A stretch of 43,941 nt of DNA from Rhodocyclaceae bacterium (GCA_019750575.1 JAIEOJ010000259.1:1-43941), one strand, 5' to 3'; positions 32,967 to 41,251 are shown, counted from the first letter of the stretch. Numbers and translations: made by a program. Notes: a model not told the origin generated them from the sequence alone.

Positions 32967-33746
32967 CTAATTTGCAAGCAGCTTGCTGCCGGTGAACAGC
33001 AGGATGGCGGCAAGGCTGGGGCGCAGCACTTTTTCCGGAATGCGGACGGCCAGATGGCTGCCGAGATAAATGCCGGGCAGGGAGCCGATCAGCAGCGCGC
33101 CCAGCAATTTAAAATCCACACTGCCCATGAACCAGTGGCCGATGCCCGCGACCAGGGTCAGGGGCACGGCATGGGCAATATCCGAACCCACGATTTTAAC
33201 CGTTGGCAGCGTCGGATACAAAAACAGCAAGGCAGTGACGCCCAGCGCGCCCGCGCCCACGGAAGACAGGGATACGAGCACGCCGAGGATGAGGCCGGTG
33301 AGCACGGTCAGGCGGTCGGTCGCCTTCTGGCTGCGGGGCGCACGATTGCGCGATTGCGCCCAGGCCAGCAGCCGGGTGCGGAAAATCAGCGAAAGTGCCG
33401 TCAGCAGCAGCGCAATGCCCAGCGCCACGGAAATGAGATGGGTCGAGTTGCCAAAGCCGCCCGGCGCGAAGAAGTGCACCAGCAGCAGGGTGATGACCGT
33501 GGCCGGCATGCTGCCGGCGGCGAGCAGGCCGGTGATTTTCCAGTCCACCGTGCCTTTGCGCGCATGTACCCAGGTGCCGCCGGATTTGGTGATGGCAGCG
33601 TAGAGCAGGTCGGTGCCCACGGCCTTGGCCGGGTGGATGCCGAACATCAGCACGAGCAGGGGGGTCATCAGCGAGCCGCCGCCGACACCGGTCAGGCCGA
33701 CGATGGCGCCGACAATGAAACCTGCAACTGAATAGCCAAAATCCAT
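32967..33746 (-). CDS. TauE/SafE-family sulfite/sulfonate permease
   Basis: 259 residues from ATG 33746; an ATG at 33767 would add seven. Seven or eight hydrophobic segments, GVGGGSLMTPLLVLMFGIHP near the start and SSVGAGALGVTALLFLYPTL in the middle, are the duplicated TauE/SafE motif. It is an inner-membrane anion exporter or importer. Its place 70 bases before cysI suggests moving sulfite or a related sulfur anion, perhaps exporting surplus sulfite. Direction of transport is not evident from sequence. Confidence 0.88.
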   Translation of the reverse strand: MDFGYSVAGFIVGAIVGLTGVGGGSLMTPLLVLMFGIHPAKAVGTDLLYAAITKSGGTWVHARKGTVDWKITGLLAAGSMPATVITLLLVHFFAPGGFGNSTHLISVALGIALLLTALSLIFRTRLLAWAQSRNRAPRSQKATDRLTVLTGLILGVLVSLSSVGAGALGVTALLFLYPTLPTVKIVGSDIAHAVPLTLVAGIGHWFMGSVDFKLLGALLIGSLPGIYLGSHLAVRIPEKVLRPSLAAILLFTGSKLLAN

Positions 33747-33798
33747 GAGTAAGTACTCAGACCGCATTTTATGGGAAGGCGGATGGTACTGGACTCTG

Positions 33799-33840
33799 TT
33801 AGATTTTAAAAATACTTATAAAAAGGAAATATATAACTTT
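33799..33840. other. AT-rich island upstream of the TauE-like gene
   Basis: Only five of 42 bases are G or C, in sharp contrast to the surrounding DNA. It lies 30-90 bases before the permease start and may hold its promoter and UP element, though no hexamer pair is convincing. Confidence 0.5.
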
Positions 33841-33851
33841 TGGTTCTTAGT

Positions 33852-33882
33852 GGCTGGGGGCTGGGGGCTGGGGGCTGGGGCT
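33852..33882 (+). repeat. Four tandem GGCTGGG heptamers (G-quadruplex-prone)
   Basis: Four perfect copies at 33852-33879 create G-runs of 5, 5, 5 and 4 separated by CT, on the rightward strand. This fits the G4 pattern. The array ends against the pyrD stop codon (TAG on the leftward strand at 33881-33883). Confidence 0.85.
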
Positions 33883-34885
33883 AGCGAGTTGCCTGTATGC
33901 AGTCGGCGATCAGGGCCGGGCCTTTGTAGATCATGCCCGAATAGATCTGGACCAGGCTGGCACCGGCATCCAGCTTGGCTTGGGCTTTGGCGCCGTCGAT
34001 AATGCCGCCGGCGGCGATGATGGGCAGTTCGCCGTTCAGCGCCTTGGCCAGTGCCGCGACCACGGCTGTGGATTTCTCGAACACCGGCGCACCGGACAGG
34101 CCGCCGGCTTCATTGCCGTGCTGGAGGTGTTCGACGCCTTCGCGGCCGAGGGTGGTGTTGGTGGCAATCACGCCATCGATGCGGTGGCGGCGCAGTGCAT
34201 CGGCGATATTCACGATCTGTGCAGGGTCGAGGTCGGGCGCGATCTTGAGCGTGATCGGTACATATCTGCCGTGCCGCTGGGTCAGCTCGGTCTGTCTCGC
34301 CTTCAATGCACCGAGCAGGGCATCCAGTTCGGATTCGCCTTGCAACTGGCGCAGATTCTTGGTGTTCGGCGAGGAGATATTGACCGTCACGTAGCTGGCG
34401 GCGCTGTAGACCTTGTCCAGACAGATCAGATAGTCGTCGGCGGCGTTCTCGATCGGCGTGTCAAAGTTCTTGCCGATATTGATGCCGAGCACGCCTTTGT
34501 ATTTGCTCGCCGCAACATTGGCGAGCAGATTGTCCACGCCGTGATTGTTGAAACCCATGCGGTTGATGATGCCCATGGCCTCAGGCAGGCGGAACATGCG
34601 CGGCTTGGGATTGCCCGGTTGCGGACGCGGCGTGACGGTACCGATCTCGACAAAGCCGAACCCCAGCTTGCCCCAGGCCTCGATGCACTCGCCGTTCTTG
34701 TCGAGCCCGGCGGCCAGACCGACCGGATTGGGAAAGTCGATGCCCATCACATGGACAGGGCGGCCGCTGGATGCACAGGCAGGCATGAGTCCCTGCGTGC
34801 GGCGCAAGGTGTTCAGGGTGAATTCATGAGCGGTTTCCGCGTCGAGCGAAAACAGGAAAGGGCGGGCGAGGGCGTAGGGAAGCAT
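33881..34885 (-). CDS. pyrD: Dihydroorotate dehydrogenase (quinone), class 2
   Basis: 334 residues, as in E. coli PyrD (336). An N-terminal helix region ([20 protein letters not shown]) for membrane/quinone contact is present, marking class 2. FMN-binding [11 protein letters not shown], catalytic serine in [15 protein letters not shown], and ATNTT, GGLSG, AAGGI are intact. It oxidises dihydroorotate in pyrimidine synthesis and passes electrons to quinone. The repeat element copy C lies 18 bases before its start; the GGCTGGG array follows its stop. Confidence 0.97.
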   Translation of the reverse strand: MLPYALARPFLFSLDAETAHEFTLNTLRRTQGLMPACASSGRPVHVMGIDFPNPVGLAAGLDKNGECIEAWGKLGFGFVEIGTVTPRPQPGNPKPRMFRLPEAMGIINRMGFNNHGVDNLLANVAASKYKGVLGINIGKNFDTPIENAADDYLICLDKVYSAASYVTVNISSPNTKNLRQLQGESELDALLGALKARQTELTQRHGRYVPITLKIAPDLDPAQIVNIADALRRHRIDGVIATNTTLGREGVEHLQHGNEAGGLSGAPVFEKSTAVVAALAKALNGELPIIAAGGIIDGAKAQAKLDAGASLVQIYSGMIYKGPALIADCIQATR

Positions 34886-34903
34886 CCGGCGATTTTAGAA
34901 CCA

Positions 34904-34976
34904 TTCACCACAGAGGCACAGAGACACCGAGAAAATCTCTTGCCAGATTGTGTTTCCTCTGTGCCTCTGTGGTTCA
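34904..34976 (-). repeat. CACAGAGR inverted-repeat element, copy C
   Basis: Arms at 34904-34935 and 34952-34976 around a 16-base centre. The second arm has two octamers instead of three, so one unit is missing. Read leftward, the terminal TGA (34974-34976) is the bpt stop codon, and GGTGAA lies on the pyrD side. Confidence 0.9.
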
Positions 34977-35726
34977 GGCTTTTTCAGGCACTAAATTTAC
35001 CCACAAGCGGTCGGTGCCCGGTTCGTCGCTCAGGCGTTCGAGCGGGCGGAAGTTGGCCTTGTACGCCATCTTCTGGCTGTCGCGTATCCAGTAGCCCAGA
35101 TACAGATAGGGCAGGTTCAGATGCTGGCATTGCGCGACCTGCCACAGGATGCCGAAAGTGCCGTAGCTGGCGTGTTCGATATCCGGATCGTAGAAGGTGT
35201 AGACGGACGAGAGGCCGTCCGAGAGCAGGTCGATGATGCTGACCATGCGCAGCACGCCGTCCTCGCGGAACTCGACCAGGCAGCTGTCGACATGGCTTTG
35301 CAGCAGAAACTGGGCGTACTGCTCGCGGCTGTCGCTGTCCATGCCGCCGCCGGAGTGACGGGCCGCCTGGTAGCGCTGGTAGAGCTGGTAGTGGTCCTCG
35401 CGGAAACCCAGGCCCATTTCGCGCGGCACGAGTGCCGCATGCTGCTTGAGCGAACGCCGCTGGCTGCGGTTGGGCTTGAAGTCGGCGACGCGTAGGCGCA
35501 CCGGCACGCATTCGCGACAGGTGCCGCAGTGCGGACGATAGGTGAACACGCCGCTGCGGCGGAAGCCGGCCCGGACCAGTTCACCGTAGGTATCGTTGTC
35601 GATCAGGTGGGTCGGCGTGGCGACCTGCGAGCGCGCCACGCGGCCCGGCAGATAGGAGCAGCCGTAGGGCGCCGTGGCGTAGAAGTGCAGCAGCGGGAAG
35701 GGAGGGAGATCGCGCAGGTAGGCCAT
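34974..35726 (-). CDS. bpt: Aspartate/glutamate leucyltransferase (N-degron pathway)
   Basis: 250 residues. [22 protein letters not shown], the cysteine-rich [16 protein letters not shown] and the RRSLKQH segment belong to the ATE N-domain; [20 protein letters not shown] and [17 protein letters not shown] to the C-domain. It transfers leucine from Leu-tRNA to proteins with N-terminal Asp or Glu, marking them for ClpS/ClpAP. One base separates it from aat. Its stop is supplied by repeat element copy C. Confidence 0.95.
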   Translation of the reverse strand: MAYLRDLPPFPLLHFYATAPYGCSYLPGRVARSQVATPTHLIDNDTYGELVRAGFRRSGVFTYRPHCGTCRECVPVRLRVADFKPNRSQRRSLKQHAALVPREMGLGFREDHYQLYQRYQAARHSGGGMDSDSREQYAQFLLQSHVDSCLVEFREDGVLRMVSIIDLLSDGLSSVYTFYDPDIEHASYGTFGILWQVAQCQHLNLPYLYLGYWIRDSQKMAYKANFRPLERLSDEPGTDRLWVNLVPEKA

Positions 35727-35727
35727 T

Positions 35728-36453
35728 TCAGGCTTCCTTGCGGAAATGTCCGCTCACGGTAGCGGCCGACCAGGGGCCGATTTCGCCTGCCTGGGGCACA
35801 AGCACAGCCAGCCGGGCAGCGAATTCACTGCGAGGGATGGGGCGAGCGCCGAGCGAGGCTAAGTGAGAGGTTTCCATCTGGCAATCAATTATGCCAAAAC
35901 CTTTCTGTTGCAGCAGGACGCACAGATGGGCAAGCGCGATCTTGGAGGCGTCCTTGTGGCGCGAGAACATCGATTCGCCGAAGAAGGCGCGGCCAAGCGC
36001 AACCCCGTACAGGCCGCCGGCCAGTTGCCCGTCCATCCAGGTTTCGATGCTGTGCGCATAGCCGAGCTCATGCAGGCGCTGATAGGCGGCCTGAATCTCC
36101 GGCACGATCCAGGTGCCGCTCTGTCCGTCGTTCCGTGGCGCGGCGCAGCCGGCCATGACGTCGGCGAATGCGGTGTCGATGCGGATTTCGTAGGGACGGT
36201 TGCGCAGCACCTTGGCCAGCGAGCTGCGGATGATGATTTCGTCCGGCAGCAGCACCATGCGCGGGTCGGGGCTCCACCAGAGAATGGGGTCTCCCCTGGA
36301 AAACCAGGGAAAGATGCCTTGCGCGTAGGCGGCGAGCAGGCGCTCCGGAGAGAGGTCGCCGCCGGCGGCGAGCAGGCCGCTGGGGCCATCGGGTTCGCTG
36401 AGTGCCGATTCCAGCGGCGGAAAGACAGGCTCGGGCGGCAGCCAGGGAATCAA
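35728..36453 (-). CDS. aat: Leucyl/phenylalanyl-tRNA-protein transferase
   Basis: 241 residues starting at TTG 36453 (Ile-Pro-Trp-Leu-Pro follows, the usual betaproteobacterial beginning). [39 protein letters not shown] and [18 protein letters not shown] are family hallmarks. It adds Leu or Phe to proteins with N-terminal Arg, Lys or Met in the N-degron pathway. The start overlaps the stop of the iron-transporter ATPase gene by four bases; coupling of unlike functions is probably incidental. With bpt it gives both bacterial N-degron transferases side by side. Confidence 0.95.
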   Translation of the reverse strand: MIPWLPPEPVFPPLESALSEPDGPSGLLAAGGDLSPERLLAAYAQGIFPWFSRGDPILWWSPDPRMVLLPDEIIIRSSLAKVLRNRPYEIRIDTAFADVMAGCAAPRNDGQSGTWIVPEIQAAYQRLHELGYAHSIETWMDGQLAGGLYGVALGRAFFGESMFSRHKDASKIALAHLCVLLQQKGFGIIDCQMETSHLASLGARPIPRSEFAARLAVLVPQAGEIGPWSAATVSGHFRKEA

Positions 36454-37511
36454 GGCTGGCCGGCTCGGAAGGTGACGACGTGATCGGCGTCGATGCGTAT
36501 GCCGATGCGCTCGCCGATGGCATGGTTGTGGTGCGAGGGCACCAGCGACAGGACCTCGGCGCCCGAGGCGAGGCGCAGGGTGTAGATGAACTCGGCGCCG
36601 CGGAAGATGCGGTTGACCACCTCGGCCGTGAGTTCGCTGGCGTCGTCATGCACCACGTCGTCGGGCCGCAGCAGGATCTGCATGGGCGCAGGATCCTGGC
36701 AATCGATGGGGCTCAGGCTCTGCAGTACCCCTAGTTCCATTTCCACGGTGTGGCTGTCCAGGGCGCGACCCGGCAGGAAAGCGCCCTGGCCGATGAAGTC
36801 GGCAACGTAGCGGGTTTCCGGCTGGTGATAGAGGCGATAGGGGGCGTCCCATTGTTCGATGCGTCCTGCACGCATGACGCCGACCTTGTCCGCCACGGCG
36901 AAAGCCTCGTTCTGGTCGTGCGTCACGAGGATGGCCGTGGTGCCGCTCTGCTTGAGGATGTTGCGCACCTCCTGCGAGAGCCGCTCGCGCAGCTCCACGT
37001 CGAGATTGCTGAAGGGCTCGTCGAGCAGGAGCAGCCGTGGCCGGGGCGCGAGCGCGCGCGCCAGCGCCACGCGCTGCTGCTGGCCGCCGGAAATTTCGTG
37101 CGGGTAGCGCTTGCCGCGGCCGGCGAGTCCGATCAGTTCCAGCAGCTCATCGACGCGCGCAGCGCTTTCCGCGGCACTCGCGCCACGCAGGCCGAAGGCG
37201 ATATTGCTGGCGATGTCCAGATGGGGGAACAGCGCATAGTCCTGAAACACCATGCCGATGCGGCGGCGTTCCGGCGGCATGTGCTGTCCCGGCGCGCTCA
37301 AAGTTATCCCGGCAACCTCGATGCGGCCGCCCTGGGCATGCTCGAAGCCGGCGATGCAGCGCAATACCGTGGTCTTGCCGCAGCCTGAACTGCCGAGCAG
37401 GCAGCCGATTTCGCCCTCGGCCAGTTGCAGCGAGAGGTTGTCGATCACGACCTGCTCGCCGTAGCGGTGCTGGAGGCCGGTGATTTGCAGGAGTGCGGCG
37501 GTATGGCTCAC
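36450..37511 (-). CDS. fbpC: Ferric-iron ABC transporter ATP-binding protein
   Basis: 353 residues. Walker [10 protein letters not shown] (40-48), Q-loop FQDYALFP, signature SGGQQQR (141-147), Walker B LLLLDEP (160-166) and H-loop VTHDQ are present. A C-terminal TOBE region (about 265-345) follows, as in FbpC and PotA. It energises uptake through the FbpB permease. The gene is divergent from fbpB across 79 bases with overlapping -10 sequences. Specificity for iron is taken from fbpA and fbpB nearby. Confidence 0.9.
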   Translation of the reverse strand: MSHTAALLQITGLQHRYGEQVVIDNLSLQLAEGEIGCLLGSSGCGKTTVLRCIAGFEHAQGGRIEVAGITLSAPGQHMPPERRRIGMVFQDYALFPHLDIASNIAFGLRGASAAESAARVDELLELIGLAGRGKRYPHEISGGQQQRVALARALAPRPRLLLLDEPFSNLDVELRERLSQEVRNILKQSGTTAILVTHDQNEAFAVADKVGVMRAGRIEQWDAPYRLYHQPETRYVADFIGQGAFLPGRALDSHTVEMELGVLQSLSPIDCQDPAPMQILLRPDDVVHDDASELTAEVVNRIFRGAEFIYTLRLASGAEVLSLVPSHHNHAIGERIGIRIDADHVVTFRAGQP

Positions 37512-37551
37512 GTTGATTTGCTGACCGGGAGGTAAGTGGGAATCGCCCTCA

Positions 37552-37559
37552 ATTATAAT
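37552..37559. promoter_or_regulatory. Overlapping divergent -10 elements of fbpC and fbpB
   Basis: The palindrome ATTATAAT contains TATAAT on both strands: 37554-37559 rightward, 37552-37557 leftward. It lies 32 bases from the fbpB start and 41 from fbpC. No good -35 is seen either side, suggesting a bidirectional, activator- or Fur-dependent promoter. Confidence 0.55.
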
Positions 37560-37590
37560 CCCCGGCTTAGCCTTCCCTCAGCGGAACACC

Positions 37591-39225
37591 TTGCGCCTGC
37601 CCACGACTCCCCTTGCTGCCCTGACTGCCGTGCTGATTGCAGCCCTGGTGGCGCTGCCGGTATTCGTGGTCGGCAGCAATCTTTTCTTCGGCGGTACCGG
37701 CGATACCTGGGCGCACCTGATGGCCACGGTGCTGCCTGAATACGTGGCCAATACCCTGTGGCTGTGTCTGGGCGTCGGCACCGGCGTGATGGCGGTGGGG
37801 GTCGGGGCGGCCTGGCTCACGGCCATGCACGACTTTCCCGGACGTCGCATCTTCGAGTGGGCGCTGGTGATTCCGCTGGCCATGCCGGCCTATGTCATGG
37901 CCTATACCTATACCGATCTGCTGCAGTTCGTCGGCCCGGTGCAGACCTGGCTGCGCGAGGTGTTCGGCTGGCACTACGGCGACTACTGGTTTCCGGATGT
38001 ACGCAGCCTCGGCGGCGCGATCGTGCTTTTCATCTGCGTGCTCTATCCCTATGTATATCTGCTGGCACGCACCGTCTTTCTGGAGCGGGCCGGCTCGGCG
38101 CTGGAAGCCGCACGTTCGCTGGGCCTGTCGCCCTGGGCCAGTTTCTGGCGCGTGTCGATTCCGCTGGCACGGCCGGCGCTGGTGGCCGGCACGGCCCTGG
38201 CGTTGATGGAAACCCTGGCCGACTACGGCACCGTGGCCTATTTCGGCGTCAATACCTTTACCACCGGCATCTATCGCACCTGGTTTGCCTTGGGCGATCG
38301 GGTTGCCTCGGCGCAGCTGGCCGGTTGTCTGTTGAGTTTTGTCTTTCTGCTGCTGGCGCTGGAGCATTTCAGCCGCGGCCGGGCCCGCTTCGGTGCCGGT
38401 GCGGCGCGCAGCCGCAGCGTCGTGAGCCGCGCGCTCAAGGGGTGGCGCGGCTGGGCGGCGAGCGCTTTGTGTTTGCTGCCCTTGCTGGTCGGTTTTCTCT
38501 TGCCGGCCGGCATCCTGCTCGAGATGGCCTTGAGTGAGGGCGATGCGCAATTCGGGACGCGCTTCTTCATTCTTGCGCGCAACAGCGTGGTGCTGGCTTC
38601 GCTTACCGCGGTGCTGGCCATGTTGCTGGCAGTGGTCCTGGCCTACGCGGCGCGTTCACGGCGCAGCCGGATGCCGCGCTGGGCCAATCGCATCGTCAGC
38701 CTCGGTTATGCGGTACCGGGTTCGGTGATTGCCGTGGGCGTGCTGATACCGGTGACCCGCCTTGACCATGTGCTGGCCTCGACCTGGCAGGCGCTGACGG
38801 GCAGCAATCCTGGCCTGATCCTGACCGGCGGCATCGCTGCCCTGGTCTATGCCTACCTCGTGCGCTTCCTCGGCATGGCCCTGCAGACGGTGGAGGCGGG
38901 GCTGGTCAAGGTGACGCCGAACATGGACGATGCCGCGAAAAGCCTGGGCTGCAGCTCGGGCGAAACGCTGCGCCGCGTGCATCTGCCCATGCTGCGCGGC
39001 AGCCTGCTGACCGCCGGCCTGCTGGTATTCGTGGATGTGATGAAGGAGTTGCCCGCCACGCTGGTGATGCGTCCCTTCAATTTCGATACGCTGGCCACCC
39101 AGACCTATATTCTTGCCGCCGATGAGCGTCTGACCGAGGCATCGACGGCGGCACTGACCATTGTTGTCGTCGGCCTGCTGCCGTTGATTGCCCTGTCGAG
39201 GCAGATTGCCCGCAGTCGCCGCTGA
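37591..39225 (+). CDS. fbpB: Ferric-iron ABC transporter permease
   Basis: 544 residues from TTG 37591, with GGAA upstream; no ATG is available nearby. About 12 membrane segments in two BPD_transp_1 halves. Each half has an EAA loop: LEAARSLGLSPWASFWRVSI in the first and DDAAKSLGCSSGETLRRVHL in the second. A duplicated permease of this size is typical of FbpB/SfuB. It forms the inner-membrane channel for ferric iron delivered by FbpA. It is convergent with fbpA and shares a terminator with it. Confidence 0.9.
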   Translation: MRLPTTPLAALTAVLIAALVALPVFVVGSNLFFGGTGDTWAHLMATVLPEYVANTLWLCLGVGTGVMAVGVGAAWLTAMHDFPGRRIFEWALVIPLAMPAYVMAYTYTDLLQFVGPVQTWLREVFGWHYGDYWFPDVRSLGGAIVLFICVLYPYVYLLARTVFLERAGSALEAARSLGLSPWASFWRVSIPLARPALVAGTALALMETLADYGTVAYFGVNTFTTGIYRTWFALGDRVASAQLAGCLLSFVFLLLALEHFSRGRARFGAGAARSRSVVSRALKGWRGWAASALCLLPLLVGFLLPAGILLEMALSEGDAQFGTRFFILARNSVVLASLTAVLAMLLAVVLAYAARSRRSRMPRWANRIVSLGYAVPGSVIAVGVLIPVTRLDHVLASTWQALTGSNPGLILTGGIAALVYAYLVRFLGMALQTVEAGLVKVTPNMDDAAKSLGCSSGETLRRVHLPMLRGSLLTAGLLVFVDVMKELPATLVMRPFNFDTLATQTYILAADERLTEASTAALTIVVVGLLPLIALSRQIARSRR

Positions 39226-39266
39226 GCGCCCGGGCAGTCAGGCGCGGCAAGGACCACCGCACATAA

Positions 39267-39302
39267 AAAAGGCCTCGCTCTTTTCAGGGAGCGAGGCCTT
39301 TT
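39267..39302. terminator. Bidirectional terminator between fbpB and fbpA
   Basis: Fourteen-base arms (39267-39280 and 39289-39302) built on GGCCTCGCTC flank an 8-base loop, with A-runs on the left and T-runs on the right. It ends fbpB rightward and fbpA leftward. Confidence 0.92.
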
Positions 39303-39319
39303 GCTGCAGCGGTTCAGGT

Positions 39320-40342
39320 TCAGCGATAACCGGAACGATCCGAGATCTTCTGTGCCACGGTGGCGTTCTTGGCCAGGGTAGCGACCGGCAGGGTGTCTTC
39401 CTTGAACTTGCCGAGTGATTCGAGAGCTTCATTCCTGGTCGCGGCGTTCGCGAGAACCGGCCACTCATTATTGCCTTCGGCAAAGTATTCCTGAGCCAGA
39501 TCGGACACCAGGTACTCCATGAACTTCACGGCGGCTTCCTTGTGCGGCGCGGTCTTGAGCATGCCGCCGCCGGAGATGTTCACGTGCGTGCCGTAGCTCT
39601 TCTGGTTCGGCCAGACGATGCCGATGTTGTCCATGACCTTCTTGTCTTCTGGCTTGGCCGAGCGCAGCAGGCGCACCAGATAGTAGGTGTTGGACACCGC
39701 TACGCCGCATTCGCCGGCGCTGACGGCCTTGATCTGGTCGGTATCGCCGCCCTTGGGTGCGCGCGCGAAGTTGGCGACGATGCCCTTGGCCCACTCTTCG
39801 GTCCTGGCTTCGCCGTTATGTGCGACGAGTGCGGCCATCAGCGAGATGTTGTAGGGATGCGCGCCCGAACGCGAACACACCTTGCTCTTGAACCTGGGCG
39901 TGGCGAGGTCTTCGTAGTTCTGCACATCGGCAGCCGCGAACTGCGACTTGTTGTAGATGATGACGCGGGCGCGCTTGGAAAAGGCAAACCAGCTGTCGGA
40001 ACGCAGATGCTTGGGAATGCGCGACTCCAGTACCTTGGATTTGACCGGCGCGAACAGGCCGAGCTGTTCCGCCTGTGCCAGACGCGAGGCATCGACGGTC
40101 AGGAAGACATCGGCCGGGCTGTTGGCACCTTCGTTCTTGATGCGCTCGAGCAGCTCTTCTTCCTTGCCCTCGATGCGGTTGATGGTGATGCCGGTGATGC
40201 GCGTAAAGTTGCTGTAGAGCGCTTCATCGGTCTGGTAGTGGCGGGCGGAATACAGGTTCAGCACCTTGTCTTCGGCCTGGACTGCGCCTGCCAGCGCGGT
40301 CAGGAGCAGGGTGCTCAGGGCGGTTCTCAGAATGGGCTTCAT
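39320..40342 (-). CDS. fbpA: Periplasmic ferric-iron-binding protein
   Basis: 340 residues from ATG 40342, preferred over the adjacent ATG 40345 because AAGGA is then five bases away. Signal peptide LRTALSTLLLTALAGAVQA, cleaved before EDKVLNLYSARHY. The iron-ligand tyrosine pair NTYYLVRL near 220 and the early YSARHYQTDE tyrosines are conserved as in FutA/FbpA transferrin-like proteins. It collects Fe3+ in the periplasm for FbpBC. A Fur-box-like site and a good promoter precede it. It stands in its own transcription unit, as befits the need for more binding protein than permease. Confidence 0.93.
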   Translation of the reverse strand: MKPILRTALSTLLLTALAGAVQAEDKVLNLYSARHYQTDEALYSNFTRITGITINRIEGKEEELLERIKNEGANSPADVFLTVDASRLAQAEQLGLFAPVKSKVLESRIPKHLRSDSWFAFSKRARVIIYNKSQFAAADVQNYEDLATPRFKSKVCSRSGAHPYNISLMAALVAHNGEARTEEWAKGIVANFARAPKGGDTDQIKAVSAGECGVAVSNTYYLVRLLRSAKPEDKKVMDNIGIVWPNQKSYGTHVNISGGGMLKTAPHKEAAVKFMEYLVSDLAQEYFAEGNNEWPVLANAATRNEALESLGKFKEDTLPVATLAKNATVAQKISDRSGYR

Positions 40343-40388
40343 CATGGTCCTTCGGGTAGTGCCTGTTTAATGAAAGAAAGTCTGGCGC

Positions 40389-40418
40389 ATTCTAAACGCT
40401 AACAATTCTCATGTGCAA
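40389..40418 (-). promoter_or_regulatory. fbpA promoter
   Basis: On the leftward strand TTGCAC (40413-40418), 18 bases, TAGAAT (40389-40394), about 46 bases before the fbpA start. The Fur-like site covers most of the spacer and the -35. Confidence 0.65.
40398..40416 (-). promoter_or_regulatory. Fur-box-like operator of fbpA
   Basis: The 19 bases GCACATGAGAATTGTTAGC (leftward strand) agree with the Fur consensus GATAATGATAATCATTATC at 12 positions. The site overlaps the promoter spacer, so iron-loaded Fur would block RNA polymerase. Confidence 0.65.
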
Positions 40419-40435
40419 GGAGTTTCAGGCGCAAA

Positions 40436-40458
40436 AAAACCAGCGCGCGGCTGGTTTT
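40436..40458 (-). terminator. Intrinsic terminator of the NlpC/P60 gene
   Basis: Arms AAAACCAGC (40436-40444) and GCTGGTTTT (40450-40458) with a 5-base loop. Read leftward it is followed by more T, seven in total. It lies 25 bases after the stop. Confidence 0.88.
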
Positions 40459-40482
40459 GTCGTGGCTACCTGCAGGCAGGCT

Positions 40483-40998
40483 TTATTCCATGCTGACGCG
40501 ACGAGCGCCCTCGTAACGCTTGGCCCAGTATGCTTCGCGCATGCTTTCAATGCGCACCTTGCCGCCTGCACGTGGTGAGTGGATGAACTGGCCTTCACCC
40601 AGATAGATGCCGACATGGGAGAAGGTGCGGCGCATGGTGTTGAAGAACACCAGATCGCCCGGCTGCAGCTCGCTCTTCTTGATGGCTTCGCCTTCCTTGC
40701 TGATCTCGCGCGAGGTACGCGGGAGGATCAGGCCCATGCCTTCACGGAATACGTGACCGACAAAGCCGCTGCAGTCAAAGCCGGTTTCCGGCGAGGTTCC
40801 GCCGCGCTTGTAGCTGACGCCGATCAGACCCATGGCATCGTCCACCGCCGTCTGCAGTGACAGAGTGGCGCGACTCATCAGAGAGGATCCCTCGCGCGCC
40901 GGCACATCGGCAACGGCTTCGCCCGCCTGCACGGAGGCAGCGGAGAGGGCGAGCAGTGCGGAAAAAATGGCCGCAACAGGAGTGGGGTTAAAACGCAT
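40483..40998 (-). CDS. NlpC/P60 cell-wall hydrolase (C40 peptidase)
   Basis: 171 residues from ATG 40998; an upstream TTG 41007 is less likely. A signal peptide (FSALLALSAASVQA) is followed by a short spacer and the NlpC/P60 domain. Catalytic C76 (FDCSGF), H128 (FSHVGIYLG) and H140 (QFIHSP) are all present. Such enzymes cut D-Glu-gamma-mDAP bonds of peptidoglycan stem peptides in the periplasm. No SH3 or LysM targeting domain. It is monocistronic, between its own terminator and the divergent tRNA gene. Confidence 0.9.
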   Translation of the reverse strand: MRFNPTPVAAIFSALLALSAASVQAGEAVADVPAREGSSLMSRATLSLQTAVDDAMGLIGVSYKRGGTSPETGFDCSGFVGHVFREGMGLILPRTSREISKEGEAIKKSELQPGDLVFFNTMRRTFSHVGIYLGEGQFIHSPRAGGKVRIESMREAYWAKRYEGARRVSME

Positions 40999-41068
40999 GG
41001 CCAGCAATATAACCGGAGAACTCCGTCAATGCAAACCGCCACTTTTCGCCGAAAGTTTGCAGAAGTTC

Positions 41069-41097
41069 TTCCACACCGCAGAAAAATCTCCTATAAT
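41069..41097 (+). promoter_or_regulatory. Promoter of tRNA-Val (and probably of the thrS leader)
   Basis: A perfect TATAAT at 41092-41097 lies 13 bases before the tRNA. A weak TTCCAC sits 17 bases upstream of it. Confidence 0.65.
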
Positions 41098-41109
41098 GAT
41101 CGTCTTTGC

Positions 41110-41186
41110 AGGCGCGTAGCTCAGCTGGTTAGAGCACCACCTTGACATGGTGGGGGTCGTTGGTTCGAGTCCAATCGCGCCTACCA
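41110..41186 (+). tRNA. tRNA-Val (anticodon GAC)
   Basis: 77 bases with CCA encoded. Acceptor stem AGGCGCG pairs perfectly with CGCGCCT, then A-CCA. D arm GCTC/GAGC, anticodon stem CCACC/GGTGG with loop TTGACAT, variable loop of five bases, T stem GTTGG/CCAAT with loop TTCGAGT. Anticodon GAC reads GUC and GUU. The trailer CTGGTAGG (41192-41199) is complementary to the 3' end CCTACCAG, an alternative fold. Confidence 0.96.
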
Positions 41187-41199
41187 GAATCCTGGTAGG

Positions 41200-41228
41200 A
41201 CGTTTTCAAAACCGGTTTTTGAAAACGT
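41200..41228 (+). repeat. 12-bp perfect hairpin after the tRNA
   Basis: ACGTTTTCAAAA (41200-41211) and TTTTGAAAACGT (41217-41228) flank CCGGT. No U-run follows, so it is not a standard terminator. It may guide RNA processing between tRNA-Val and the thrS leader. Confidence 0.7.
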
Positions 41229-41251
41229 TAACCCTAGAGGGAGTAATCGGA

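Noticed and set aside
25474-34976. CRISPR array made of the CACAGAG repeats
   Set aside because: The copies are kilobases apart, internally inverted and have no regular spacers or cas genes.
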